Shown: piece after piece, positions 25,649-33,720 of the stretch
How positions within the stretch are numbered: the stretch's first letter is position 1
How the letters are laid out: each line of letters starts with the position of its first letter
Assembly (NCBI RefSeq): GCF_000974485.1
Contig: NZ_BBOM01000010.1
Span: 124,001 to 188,000 of the forward strand
Direction: 5' to 3'
DNA from: Streptomyces sp. NBRC 109706
GTDB taxonomy: Bacteria > Actinomycetota > Actinomycetes > Streptomycetales > Streptomycetaceae
DNA length: 64,000 nt
Notes under the pieces: generated by a model
The model's input: the letters and a program-made list of their open reading frames with translations, nothing else
Database searches by the model: none
Told to the model about the DNA's origin: nothing
Program-made: the position numbers and the translations under genes

Positions 25649-27259
25649 TTGCCCACCAGAGCACAGGGCTCATTCAACATCGGTCTGCTCTTCGAGACCC
25701 AAGCCGCGCACCACCAGCAGGCGTTCACCCTGGACCGTCCCTTCGACATCGCGCCGGACCGTGGCGTCGGCTGGACCCTGTCCGGCTTCGCCCGGTTAGT
25801 CGCCGAGGCATCGGGCTGGCTGCACGCCAGCGGGGTGCGGCCCGGCGACAACGTGGCCGTCGTCAAGCGCAACCACTACGACATCGTGCTGCTCGCGGCC
25901 GCCGCCGCGCGCATCGGCGCGTTCCCCGCGATGATCTCCGCCGAGGTGCCGCCCAAGGCGCTGCGGGTGATGCTCGACCGGCTGAACCCGCGCACGGTCC
26001 TCGCCTCGCCCGAGGTCATCAGGGGCGCCCTCGACGACGGCGTCGACCTGGGCGGCCAGGAGAGCCGGATCGTCTCCATCGGCGAGCCGCCGGCCGACTC
26101 CGACGCCACCCCGCTCGACGAGTACCGTGACGCGCCCGTCCCGCCGGCGTCCCCCGTCGCCGACGACCAGCCGATGATCGCCACCCACACCTCGGGCACC
26201 ACCGGGGTGCCCAAGCTGGTGGTGCACTCGGCCACCACCCTCTGCCGGGAGGCCCCGCGTCTGGAGCGGATCCGTTGGGCCCCGTGGACCCCGTCGGCCA
26301 AGGACGTGGTGGTCAACTGCACGGCGTTCAACCACGGCAGGAACGTCTCCTGGACCTCCGGGGTGCTGGCCTGCCCCTCCCGGGAGATCGTGATCATCTC
26401 CGAGGCCAACCCGGAGAACGTGGCCCGGGTGCTGAGCGACCGGCGCCCCACGCTCTTCGAGGCGCATCCGAACATGTACCAGCTCTGGGAGGACATCGTC
26501 CGGACCCATCCGGAGGTCTTCTCCCGCGTCCGGCAGTACATCAGCACCTTCGACGCCATCCATCCGCGGACGGTGCGCCGGTTCCTGAACGCCTCCAAGA
26601 GGCGGCTGCCGCTGTGGAGTCAGGGCTGGGGGCAGAGCGAGACCGCGGTGATCGCGTTCAGCACCTACACCCGACGCTCGATGCGGAAGTTCGGTCCTGG
26701 CAACCCGGCCCTGGCCGCCGGTGGCCGCCGCGCGCCCGGATCCAAGGTGAAGGTGGCCGGCTCGGCCGAGCAGCCGGCCCTGCCCAGGGGCGAGGTGGGC
26801 ATCGTCTTCGTCCGCAGCGCCAGCCGCTGCGTCAACTACCTGGGCGAGGAGGAGCGTTGGCGGGAGAAGACCGCCGCGAACTGGTGGAACACCGGCGACC
26901 TCGGGCGCTTCGACGCGCGCGGCAGGGTCACCCTGGTCGACCGTGAGGTGGACCGTATCCCCGGCATCAGCTGCATCGAGGCCGAGGGCCTGCTGCTGGA
27001 ACGGCTCGACCGCGCGCACGAGGTGGTCGTCCTCCCCAATCCGCAGGGGCTGCCCGTGCCCGTGGTCAGCATGCCGGACGGCGAGCTGAGCCCCGACGAG
27101 TGGAAGCGGGCCAGCGAGGGCCTGCCCCCGATGGAGGAGCCGCACCTCGTCAGTTGGGACGACATCCCCCGGACCTCGACCTGGAAGGTGCGCCGCCTGG
27201 AGCTGCGCGAACGGATCGTCGGCGGCACCGAGGGCTTCGGCACGGGCAAGTGGACCTGA
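25649..27259 (+). CDS. Acyl-adenylate-forming ligase (AMP-binding, acyl-CoA synthetase-like), TTA-containing
   Basis: 536 aa from TTG 25649, chosen for the AGGAGGGACC site just upstream. ANL motifs: HTSGTTGVPK (P-loop), WSQGWGQSE (A5), WWNTGDLGRF (A7), RVTLVDREVDRI (A8). The A10 region reads PRTSTWKVRR, so the Lys is kept but the preceding Gly is Trp. It activates a carboxylic acid as acyl-AMP for CoA or an acceptor; no carrier-protein gene is seen. Leu at 25796-25798 is encoded by TTA, the rare codon read by bldA tRNA, as in developmentally controlled secondary-metabolism genes. Followed closely by the PaxB-like gene. Confidence 0.86.
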   Translation: MPTRAQGSFNIGLLFETQAAHHQQAFTLDRPFDIAPDRGVGWTLSGFARLVAEASGWLHASGVRPGDNVAVVKRNHYDIVLLAAAAARIGAFPAMISAEVPPKALRVMLDRLNPRTVLASPEVIRGALDDGVDLGGQESRIVSIGEPPADSDATPLDEYRDAPVPPASPVADDQPMIATHTSGTTGVPKLVVHSATTLCREAPRLERIRWAPWTPSAKDVVVNCTAFNHGRNVSWTSGVLACPSREIVIISEANPENVARVLSDRRPTLFEAHPNMYQLWEDIVRTHPEVFSRVRQYISTFDAIHPRTVRRFLNASKRRLPLWSQGWGQSETAVIAFSTYTRRSMRKFGPGNPALAAGGRRAPGSKVKVAGSAEQPALPRGEVGIVFVRSASRCVNYLGEEERWREKTAANWWNTGDLGRFDARGRVTLVDREVDRIPGISCIEAEGLLLERLDRAHEVVVLPNPQGLPVPVVSMPDGELSPDEWKRASEGLPPMEEPHLVSWDDIPRTSTWKVRRLELRERIVGGTEGFGTGKWT

Positions 27260-27354
27260 CACCGCCGGCGGCCGGGGCGCTGCCGGCGCGTCCGCCGGGC
27301 GGCGGACGCACTCCTCCCGACACCACACGAGAGACCGAACGGAAAGACTGAGCC

Positions 27355-28071
27355 GTGCTCATTACCACCATCGACATGCTGTCGGTGAGCTTCCCCTCTC
27401 CCCCACCCGTTCTCCAGGACCGTGAGGAGGTCAACTCCTTTGTCCTCCAGCTGCTGGTGCTCACCGGCGGCATACCCTGGATGCTCACCTATTTCTGGAT
27501 CATCCGGCGCGGTTTCAAGGACCGCTATCTCGCGATGCCGCTGGTCCCGCTGTTCTTCAACTTCGGCTGGGAGTTCACCTACTCCTTCGTCTATGTGCCG
27601 CCGTTCACCGGTCAGCACTATGTGAACATCGCCTGGTTCTTCCTCGACATCCTGATCATCTGGCAGGGCATCAAATTCGGTCGCAAGGACTATCCGCATC
27701 TCACCCAGCGGCAGTTCCTGTGGATCTTCGCCGGTGTGCTGGTCCTCGCCTACGCGATCATGATCCTGATGAACCGGGACCTGGGCGACGACATCGGTGG
27801 CTACACCGCGTTCACGCTCAACGCCTTCATCAGCTACTGCTTCATCCTGATGCTGACCAAGCGCAAGTCCACGGTCGGCCAGACGATGTACATCGGCCTC
27901 GGCAAGCTCTTCGGGACGCTTTCCTCGTCGATTCTGTACATCCTCTTCTACCCGGACCGCTGGGGCATGATGGTGCTCTACACCACCATCCTGTTCCTGG
28001 ACATCGTCTATCTGGTGATGCTGCGCCGCCAGTTCATCGCCGAGGGCTCCTCGCCGTGGAAGAAGTTCTGA
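27355..28071 (+). CDS. Seven-helix membrane protein resembling PaxB/Pyr4-type terpene cyclases
   Basis: 238 aa, GTG start at 27355, six to seven hydrophobic helices. The block FFNFGWEFTYSF (about 61-72) has an acidic residue after Trp where Pyr4/PaxB/AtmB cyclases carry their catalytic Glu, and LFLDIVYLVMLRRQF near the C-terminus has an Asp in the place of their second catalytic acid. Length is also typical of that family, known in fungi for meroterpenoid and indole-diterpene cyclisation, with bacterial relatives little studied. Product unknown; no prenyltransferase is visible nearby. I am moderately sure of the family and unsure of catalysis. Confidence 0.6.
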   Translation: MLITTIDMLSVSFPSPPPVLQDREEVNSFVLQLLVLTGGIPWMLTYFWIIRRGFKDRYLAMPLVPLFFNFGWEFTYSFVYVPPFTGQHYVNIAWFFLDILIIWQGIKFGRKDYPHLTQRQFLWIFAGVLVLAYAIMILMNRDLGDDIGGYTAFTLNAFISYCFILMLTKRKSTVGQTMYIGLGKLFGTLSSSILYILFYPDRWGMMVLYTTILFLDIVYLVMLRRQFIAEGSSPWKKF

Positions 28072-28092
28072 CCGACTGAACGAAAAACAGCA

Positions 28093-28126
28093 GCGGGACC
28101 CGCCGGATTCGTCCGGCGGGTCCCGC
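28093..28126 (+). terminator. Strong rho-independent-like terminator
   Basis: Perfect 15-bp stem (28093-28107 with 28112-28126) closed by a TTCG tetraloop and followed by TTCCGTTGTTC. It starts 21 bases after the PaxB-like stop and closes the 23362-28071 gene group. Confidence 0.85.
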
Positions 28127-28249
28127 TTCCGTTGTTCTCCAGCCGTGGGCGCGACGGGCGCGCCCGGCCACCCGCATCCGCCCCGCCCTCCCCCGGGGAC
28201 ACGCGCCGCGTCCGGTCGATTACGGGCGATATTCGCTTGGTTCACCCTC

Positions 28250-28321
28250 TTGACCCGCTTCGGGGTCGGGTGCAGCCTGGTCCGCCCCAAAAGACGGAAC
28301 AACTGTTCCGTTTAACGGAAC
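28250..28321 (+). promoter_or_regulatory. Promoter region with three-half-site IclR-type operator
   Basis: TTGACC at 28250-28255 with a poor -10 (CAGCCT, 28273-28278). Three half-sites of ACGGAAC follow: forward at 28294-28300, reverse at 28305-28311 and forward at 28315-28321. They build two overlapping palindromes, ACGGAACA-AC-TGTTCCGT and GTTCCGTT-T-AACGGAAC. TTCCGTT/AACGGAA palindromes are typical of IclR regulators, and an IclR gene closes this operon (36168-37007). Confidence 0.6.
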
Positions 28322-28354
28322 GGCGCCGAGGGCGTGAAGTCGCGGGAGAGGACC

Positions 28355-29410
28355 ATGATGGGAACACCGGCCAGGGCACGCCTGCACCGACTGTCGATCT
28401 TTCCGTTGGCCGCTTTGGTCATCGCCGGCTGCGGGGGCCCGGCCACCGGCGGCGGCGAGACGGAGGACGGGCTGACCACCGTCCGGTTCGGCTCGGTCGG
28501 TGGCCTCACCGACGCCGGGCTCTATCTGGCGGACGAGCGCGGCTACTTCGAGGAAGCCGGCATCGAGGTCACCTTCGAGCGGATGGACAGCGGCCCGGCG
28601 CTCACCAACGCGATCGCCACCGGACAGCTGGACGCGGCGGGCATCTCGGTGACGCCCGGCCTCTACAGCGCCTTCACCCAGAACATCGACATGCAGGTGG
28701 TGGGTGACAAGCAGAGCCTGCGCGAGGGCTTCTCCGCCACCCGGCTGGTGGCCAGGCCCGAACTGGTCGGCGCGGGCACCGAGGAGTCGCTGGAGAACCT
28801 GAGGGGCCGCACCGTCGCGGTCTCCGCCACCGCGTCGGGCGCCTATCTGCTGCTCAACGACCTGCTGGAGGCGCATGGGATGACCCTGGACGACATCGAG
28901 GTCACCGAGCTGTCCTACGCCAACATGTCCGGCGCCCTCTCCAGCGGCGCCATCGACGGAGCGGTGATGCTGGAGCCGTTCCTCGCCCAGGCGTTGGACT
29001 CGGGTGACGCCGAGCTGGTCTCCGACCTGCTGGAGGTGGTGCCGCCCGAGGGCATCACCCTGGTGCCGCTGGTCTACGGCCAGGACTTCATCGACGACGC
29101 CGAGACGGCCCAGAACTTCATGAACGCCTATGTGCGCGGGGTCCGCGACTACAACGCGGCCTTCGGCCAGGCCGAGGTCGACCAGGACGTGATCGAGCTG
29201 ATCGCCGAACGGGCCGACGTCCCGCCGGAGTTGGTGCGCCAGGCGTCCCCCGGCGGGCTCCATCCCGACCAGCTGGTCAACGTCGACTACCTCGGCCATC
29301 TGCAGGACTTCTTCGTCGAGCAGGACCTGCTGCGGGAGCCCATCGACGTCGCCGACATGGTGGACAGCAGCTTCGCCGAGGCCGCCGTCGCCGCCCTGGA
29401 GGAGTCGTGA
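28355..29410 (+). CDS. ABC importer substrate-binding lipoprotein, NMT1/SsuA type
   Basis: 351 aa; ATG 28355 is chosen for the GGAGAGG site. Lipobox LVIAGC near residue 27, then GLTTVRFGSVGGLTDAGLYLADERGYF, which matches nitrate/sulfonate/aromatic-acid-type binding proteins. GAVMLEPFLAQAL is the conserved hinge block. First gene of the catabolic operon, with its ATPase and single permease downstream. The ligand is probably the aromatic or heteroaromatic acid processed by the FAD hydroxylase at 32051 (inference). Confidence 0.88.
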   Translation: MMGTPARARLHRLSIFPLAALVIAGCGGPATGGGETEDGLTTVRFGSVGGLTDAGLYLADERGYFEEAGIEVTFERMDSGPALTNAIATGQLDAAGISVTPGLYSAFTQNIDMQVVGDKQSLREGFSATRLVARPELVGAGTEESLENLRGRTVAVSATASGAYLLLNDLLEAHGMTLDDIEVTELSYANMSGALSSGAIDGAVMLEPFLAQALDSGDAELVSDLLEVVPPEGITLVPLVYGQDFIDDAETAQNFMNAYVRGVRDYNAAFGQAEVDQDVIELIAERADVPPELVRQASPGGLHPDQLVNVDYLGHLQDFFVEQDLLREPIDVADMVDSSFAEAAVAALEES

Positions 29411-30216
29411 CGGCCGGCCCGCCCGTCCGGCTGGTCGCCCTGCATCCGGTGGGCCTGGACTCCCGGGTCTGGGAGCTGGTACCCGGCCTCGGGCGGCTCG
29501 CCCCGGGCCGGGGCCCGACGTCCTGCTCGCTGACGGCCCTCGACCTGCCGGGGCACGGCTCCCGCCCGCCGGTCGAAGGGCCCCCGGAGCTGGAGCGGCT
29601 GGCGGACGAGGTGGCCCGGGCGCTGGCCGGCCGGCAGGCCGGCGCCCGCACCGTGCTGGTGGGTCTCTCGCTCGGTGGGATGGTCGCCCAGCTCACCGCC
29701 GCCAGACATCCGGAGTTGGTGGACGGCCTGGTGCTGGCGGACACCGTGGCCTGGGCCTCGCCACCGCTGCGCCGGGCGGTCGAGGCGCGGGCCGAACGCA
29801 CCCTCGCCGGCGGGCTCGAAGCGGTGCTCGACGAGACCGAGGAACGGTGGTTCTCCGCCGGGTTCCGCCGGGCGCACGCGGGGACGGTGGCCCGGGTGCG
29901 GCGCTGGCTGGCCGGCGCGGAGCCGGTGGCGCACGCCTGGACCTGGCGGGCGATCGGCGCCTTCGACGCCCGGCCGTTCCTCCCCGCGCTGCGGATTCCC
30001 GCGCTGGTGGTGTGCGGTGCGGCGGACCGTTCGACGCCGCCGGCCGCGAGCCGGGAGCTGGCCGCGCTGATCCCGGGGGCCCGCTACGCCGAGCTGGCCG
30101 GCGCCGGCCATCTGGCGCCGCTGGAACGCCCGGAAGCGTTCGCCGGGTTGATCGCCGAGGCACTGGCACCCGGCGGACCGCTCGCCGCCCCCGGGCCACG
30201 GCCCGTCGGGAACTGA
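29407..30216 (+). CDS. Alpha/beta-hydrolase, PcaD-like
   Basis: 269 aa, GTG start overlapping the binding-protein stop (GTGA). Nucleophile elbow VLVGLSLGGMVAQL (GLSLG) near residues 81-94, acid ALVVCGAADRSTP, and catalytic His in AGAGHLAPLERP. The order and length resemble 3-oxoadipate enol-lactonase and related lactone/ester hydrolases. Inserted between the binding protein and the ATPase of the importer, so it is probably part of the same pathway. Confidence 0.84.
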   Translation: MTAGPPVRLVALHPVGLDSRVWELVPGLGRLAPGRGPTSCSLTALDLPGHGSRPPVEGPPELERLADEVARALAGRQAGARTVLVGLSLGGMVAQLTAARHPELVDGLVLADTVAWASPPLRRAVEARAERTLAGGLEAVLDETEERWFSAGFRRAHAGTVARVRRWLAGAEPVAHAWTWRAIGAFDARPFLPALRIPALVVCGAADRSTPPAASRELAALIPGARYAELAGAGHLAPLERPEAFAGLIAEALAPGGPLAAPGPRPVGN

Positions 30217-30231
30217 GCACACCCGCACATC

Positions 30232-30267
30232 CGAAGCACCGACCGAAGCACCGACCGAAGCACTGAC
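30232..30267 (+). repeat. Three tandem 12-bp repeats
   Basis: CGAAGCACCGAC repeated three times (the third with CTGAC) in the 66-base gap before the ATPase start at 30283. The repeat adds length just upstream of the ribosome site GAGAGAGG. Confidence 0.8.
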
Positions 30268-30282
30268 CGAGAGAGGCATGCC

Positions 30283-31164
30283 ATGGCCGATCCCAACCCC
30301 TTTGCCGTGACGGTGAGTGAACTCACCAAGGTCTTCCTGACCCGCAGGGACGAGACAGTGGAGGCCCTGCGCGATATCACCCTGTCCGTGGAACGCGGCC
30401 AGATCCTGGCGGTGCTCGGGCCGAGCGGCTGCGGCAAGAGCACCCTGCTGCGCATCCTGGCCGGTCTCGACCGTGGCTTTGTCGGCCGGGTGGACTGGCG
30501 GGAGGAGCGGTCCACCGGCCCGGCGGACCGGCTGCGCTGCGCCACGGTCTTCCAGACCGACTCCACGCTGCCCTGGATGTCCGTCGCGGAGAACGTCAGG
30601 CTCGGCCTGTCCAGCCTCCGGCTGTCCAGGGGCGAGGCCGAGGAACGGGTCGGCTGGGTGCTCGGCCTGGTGGGCCTCGCAGACTTCGCCGGCGCCTACC
30701 CGCACGAGCTGTCCGGCGGCATGCGGCAGCGCGTCGCCATCGCCAGGGCACTGGCGACCAGGCCACGACTCCTCCTCATGGACGAGCCGTTGGCCGCGCT
30801 CGACGCCCAGACCCGGCTGGTGATGCAGCAGGAGCTGCTGCGGCTGTGGGAGGACACCGGCTCCACCATCGTCTATGTCACCCATGACATCGAGGAGGCG
30901 GTGACGCTGGCGCACCGGGTGGTGGTGCTGTCCGCCCGCCCGGGACGGATCTGTCTCGACCAGCGCATCCCGTTCTCCTTCCCCCGGCAGGTCACCGAGG
31001 TCCGCCAGCGCGCGGAGTTCGGCCAACTCACCATGGGGCTCTGGCAGATGGTGGCCGACCAGGTCGGCCAGTCGCTGGCCGGCACGGGCCGCGACGAGCC
31101 CGCCGGGCCCGTCGAGCCGGTCGGCTCGGGCTCCGGCAGCGCGGGACGGGTGGCGGCGCGATGA
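30283..31164 (+). CDS. ABC importer ATPase, SsuB/TauB type
   Basis: 293 aa. Walker A GPSGCGKST near residues 47-55, Q-loop TVFQTDSTLPWM, signature LSGGMRQR (about 144-151), Walker B LLLMDEPLAALD and VTHDIEEAV. The C-terminal 30 residues are Gly/Ser/Pro-rich and probably disordered. Energises the importer of the catabolic operon; the permease gene overlaps its end. Confidence 0.92.
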   Translation: MADPNPFAVTVSELTKVFLTRRDETVEALRDITLSVERGQILAVLGPSGCGKSTLLRILAGLDRGFVGRVDWREERSTGPADRLRCATVFQTDSTLPWMSVAENVRLGLSSLRLSRGEAEERVGWVLGLVGLADFAGAYPHELSGGMRQRVAIARALATRPRLLLMDEPLAALDAQTRLVMQQELLRLWEDTGSTIVYVTHDIEEAVTLAHRVVVLSARPGRICLDQRIPFSFPRQVTEVRQRAEFGQLTMGLWQMVADQVGQSLAGTGRDEPAGPVEPVGSGSGSAGRVAAR

Positions 31165-32015
31165 CCACGATGACGGAGCGCCCGCCGAGGGCACAGTCGG
31201 CCGTGGTGGCGGAGATCTCCCGGGAGCTGCGCCTCGGGCGCCGCCGCGCCCGGGTGACCCGGCTGGTGTTGAGCGTCGCGACCCCGGTGGCGCTGCTGCT
31301 GCTCTGGGAGGTGCTGTCCCGCTCCGGGGCGTTGGACGCGCGGTTCTTCCCGCCGCCGACGGAGGTGGCCGACCAGGCCGCCGCCTTTGTGACCGACGCC
31401 GAACAGCGGTCGGATCTGCTGCACAACCTGTCGGTCTCGGGCGTGCGGCTGTTCGCCGGCTTCGCCATAGGCGCGCTGGCCGGCTTTGTCGTCGGCCTGG
31501 CCATGGGCCTGTCCAAGCTCGCCCGCGACGCCCTGGACCTGCTGATCAACGCGACCTACCCGTTGCCCAAGCTGACGCTCTTCCCCCTGATGATCATCTT
31601 CTTCGGGATCGGCGACGCCAGCAAGATCGCGCTGGTGGCGCTCGGCGTGTTCTACATGCTGGCCATCAACACCGCGCTGGGCGTCCGGCAGTCCAACCCG
31701 GTCTACGGGGATGTCTCCACCGCCTTCCGGCTGCCGCTGTGGACGCGGTTCCGGCGGGTCGTGGTGCCGGCCGCGCTGCCGTCCATCCTGGCCGGGATGC
31801 GGCTGGGCTTCGGACAGGCGCTGATCCTGGTCGTCTCCACCGAGTTCCTTTCGTCCAACGACGGCATCGGCTACTTCATCTGGAACTCCTGGCAGGTCCT
31901 GGACGTCCCGGCGATGTTTGTCGGCCTGGCGATCGTCGGCGTGGTGGGCGGCCTGTCCGCGTGGGCCTTCAACGCCCTCGGCCAGTGGCTGGCGCCCTGG
32001 GCCGAACAGAAATAG
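31161..32015 (+). CDS. ABC importer permease, SsuC/TauC type
   Basis: 284 aa, ATGA overlap with the ATPase. Basic N-terminus, then membrane helices from residue 33; EAA-type loop at VSTAFRLPLWTRFRRVVVPAALPS (about 184-207). A single permease gene implies a homodimeric channel, unlike the heterodimer at 4657-6245. Confidence 0.92.
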   Translation: MTTMTERPPRAQSAVVAEISRELRLGRRRARVTRLVLSVATPVALLLLWEVLSRSGALDARFFPPPTEVADQAAAFVTDAEQRSDLLHNLSVSGVRLFAGFAIGALAGFVVGLAMGLSKLARDALDLLINATYPLPKLTLFPLMIIFFGIGDASKIALVALGVFYMLAINTALGVRQSNPVYGDVSTAFRLPLWTRFRRVVVPAALPSILAGMRLGFGQALILVVSTEFLSSNDGIGYFIWNSWQVLDVPAMFVGLAIVGVVGGLSAWAFNALGQWLAPWAEQK

Positions 32016-32050
32016 CCGAGCAGTAACAGCTCAGGGGAGAGACAGCGGCC

Positions 32051-33310
32051 ATGAGCGGATACCGACAACGAACCGAAGGGGAGTCTCCGGTGCACAGCAG
32101 CGACCAGTCACGCCGACCACGACCAGGGACCAGCCGACCGGGAGGTCGGGGGGACGGGCCGGAGATCGCCATCGTCGGCGCCGGCATCGGCGGCCTGGCG
32201 CTGGCCCGGGCGCTGCGCCAACGGGGCATCGCCAGCACCGTCTACGAGCGCACCGCCCGGTTCGACCGCATCGGCTCGGGGATCAACGTGTCCCCCAACG
32301 CCACCGCGGCGCTCGCGGGGCTCGGGGTGCTGCCGGCCGTCCGGCGTCATGCCTCGCTGCCCGGATCGTGGCGCAACTACGACGCCGGCACCGGGGAGTT
32401 GCGCCACGAGTTCCCGCTCGGCAGGAGCGCGGCGACCGCCTACGGGCAGCCGTTCATCCAGATGCACCGGGGCGATCTGCACGCCGCGCTCAGCGCCGCC
32501 GTGCCCGCCGGGTCCGTGCGGCTCGGCAAGCGGCTGGTGGGGCTCGACGACCGTGGCGAACGGATCGGGCTGCGCTTCCAGGACGGCTCCACCGCCGAGG
32601 CCGATCTGGTGGTGGGCGCCGACGGCATCCGCTCCCGGGTCAGGGCCGAACTGTTCGGCCCCGACGAGCCCACGTTCACCGGCCGGGTCGCCTACCGGGA
32701 CGTGATCCCCACCGAGGGGCTCGACATCGCCGGTCTCGACGACTTCGCCAAATGGTGGGGCGAGGACCGGCATATCGTTCTCTACTTCATCAACGGCGGG
32801 CGCGAGATCTACTACGTGACCAGCGTCCCCGAGGACGAGTGGACGGACGAGTCCTGGTCCGCGCACGGCGATCCGGCCGAACTGCGCGCCGCGTTCGCCG
32901 ACTTCCCCGAGCCGGTGCGCCGGGTCCTGGGCCACGGCACCCGCACCTACAAATGGGCGCTCTGCGACCGTCCGCCGATGGACAGTTGGGGCCGGGGCCG
33001 GGTGGTGCTGCTCGGCGACGCCTGCCATCCGATGGTGCCCTACATGGCGCAGGGCGCCGCCATGGCCCTTGAGGACGCGGTGCTGCTCGGCCGGGCGTTG
33101 GCCGAATCGCCGGACGATCCCGACCGGGCGCTCGCCGACTACCAGGCCACCCGGATACCGCGCACCGCCTGGATGCAGACGGAGTCCCACAAGAACACCT
33201 TCATGCGGGAGGCGGGACCCGTCGCGGCCGTGTACGGCTACGACCCGTGGACGGCGGAGCTGACCCGTGCCACCCCCGTTCCCCCGATGCCCGAGGAGTC
33301 CCTGTCATGA
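32051..33310 (+). CDS. FAD-dependent aromatic hydroxylase, salicylate/6-hydroxynicotinate monooxygenase-like
   Basis: 419 aa from ATG 32051; GTG 32090 with AAGGGGAG upstream is an equally good start and would remove 13 residues. FAD motif IAIVGAGIGGLALARAL near residue 39, DG motif in VVGADGIRSRVRAEL, and GD motif in LLGDACHPMVPYMAQGAAMALEDA near 316-335. This last block is typical of class A hydroxylases acting on salicylate or 6-hydroxynicotinate, which decarboxylate while adding OH. Probably the first step on the imported acid, in the cytoplasm with NAD(P)H. Confidence 0.86.
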   Translation: MSGYRQRTEGESPVHSSDQSRRPRPGTSRPGGRGDGPEIAIVGAGIGGLALARALRQRGIASTVYERTARFDRIGSGINVSPNATAALAGLGVLPAVRRHASLPGSWRNYDAGTGELRHEFPLGRSAATAYGQPFIQMHRGDLHAALSAAVPAGSVRLGKRLVGLDDRGERIGLRFQDGSTAEADLVVGADGIRSRVRAELFGPDEPTFTGRVAYRDVIPTEGLDIAGLDDFAKWWGEDRHIVLYFINGGREIYYVTSVPEDEWTDESWSAHGDPAELRAAFADFPEPVRRVLGHGTRTYKWALCDRPPMDSWGRGRVVLLGDACHPMVPYMAQGAAMALEDAVLLGRALAESPDDPDRALADYQATRIPRTAWMQTESHKNTFMREAGPVAAVYGYDPWTAELTRATPVPPMPEESLS

Positions 33311-33717
33311 CCGAGGCCCGTGTGTCCGGTACCGACCATCCGGCCGACTGGCAGCGGCGCGACGGCGGCTGGTGGCTGGTGGCCTCCCGCTGCGACGGGT
33401 GCGCCAACCACGCCTATCCGGCGGCCGACCACTGCCACCGCTGTGGCGCCGAGGGGCCGCTGCCCCGGGTGCCGATCCCCGCCCGCGGCCGGGTCTACAC
33501 CCACACCCGGGTGCACACCGCGCCCGCCGGGTTCCCCACCCCCTACACCCTGGCCTATGTCGATCTGGACGACGGGCCACGGGTGTTGGGCCGGCTGGCC
33601 GAGGAGCCGCCGACGCCGGCGATCGGCGATCAGGTGCTGGCCGTCCCCCGGGTGATCGGCCACACCGCGCAGGGTGAGCCGCTGCACGCCCCGTACTTCG
33701 TCCGACAGGAGGGCTGA
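33307..33717 (+). CDS. DUF35 zinc-ribbon/OB-fold protein (thiolase partner)
   Basis: 136 aa, ATGA overlap. Zinc ribbon with CDGC (about 29-32) and CHRCG (about 43-47), then an OB-fold-like half (GRVYTHTRVH, LAYVDLDDGPRVLGRL). DUF35 proteins bind acyl-CoA and form complexes with thiolase-like enzymes. The thiolase gene follows three bases later, so the two very likely form one complex. Confidence 0.88.
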   Translation: MTEARVSGTDHPADWQRRDGGWWLVASRCDGCANHAYPAADHCHRCGAEGPLPRVPIPARGRVYTHTRVHTAPAGFPTPYTLAYVDLDDGPRVLGRLAEEPPTPAIGDQVLAVPRVIGHTAQGEPLHAPYFVRQEG

Positions 33718-33720
33718 GCC

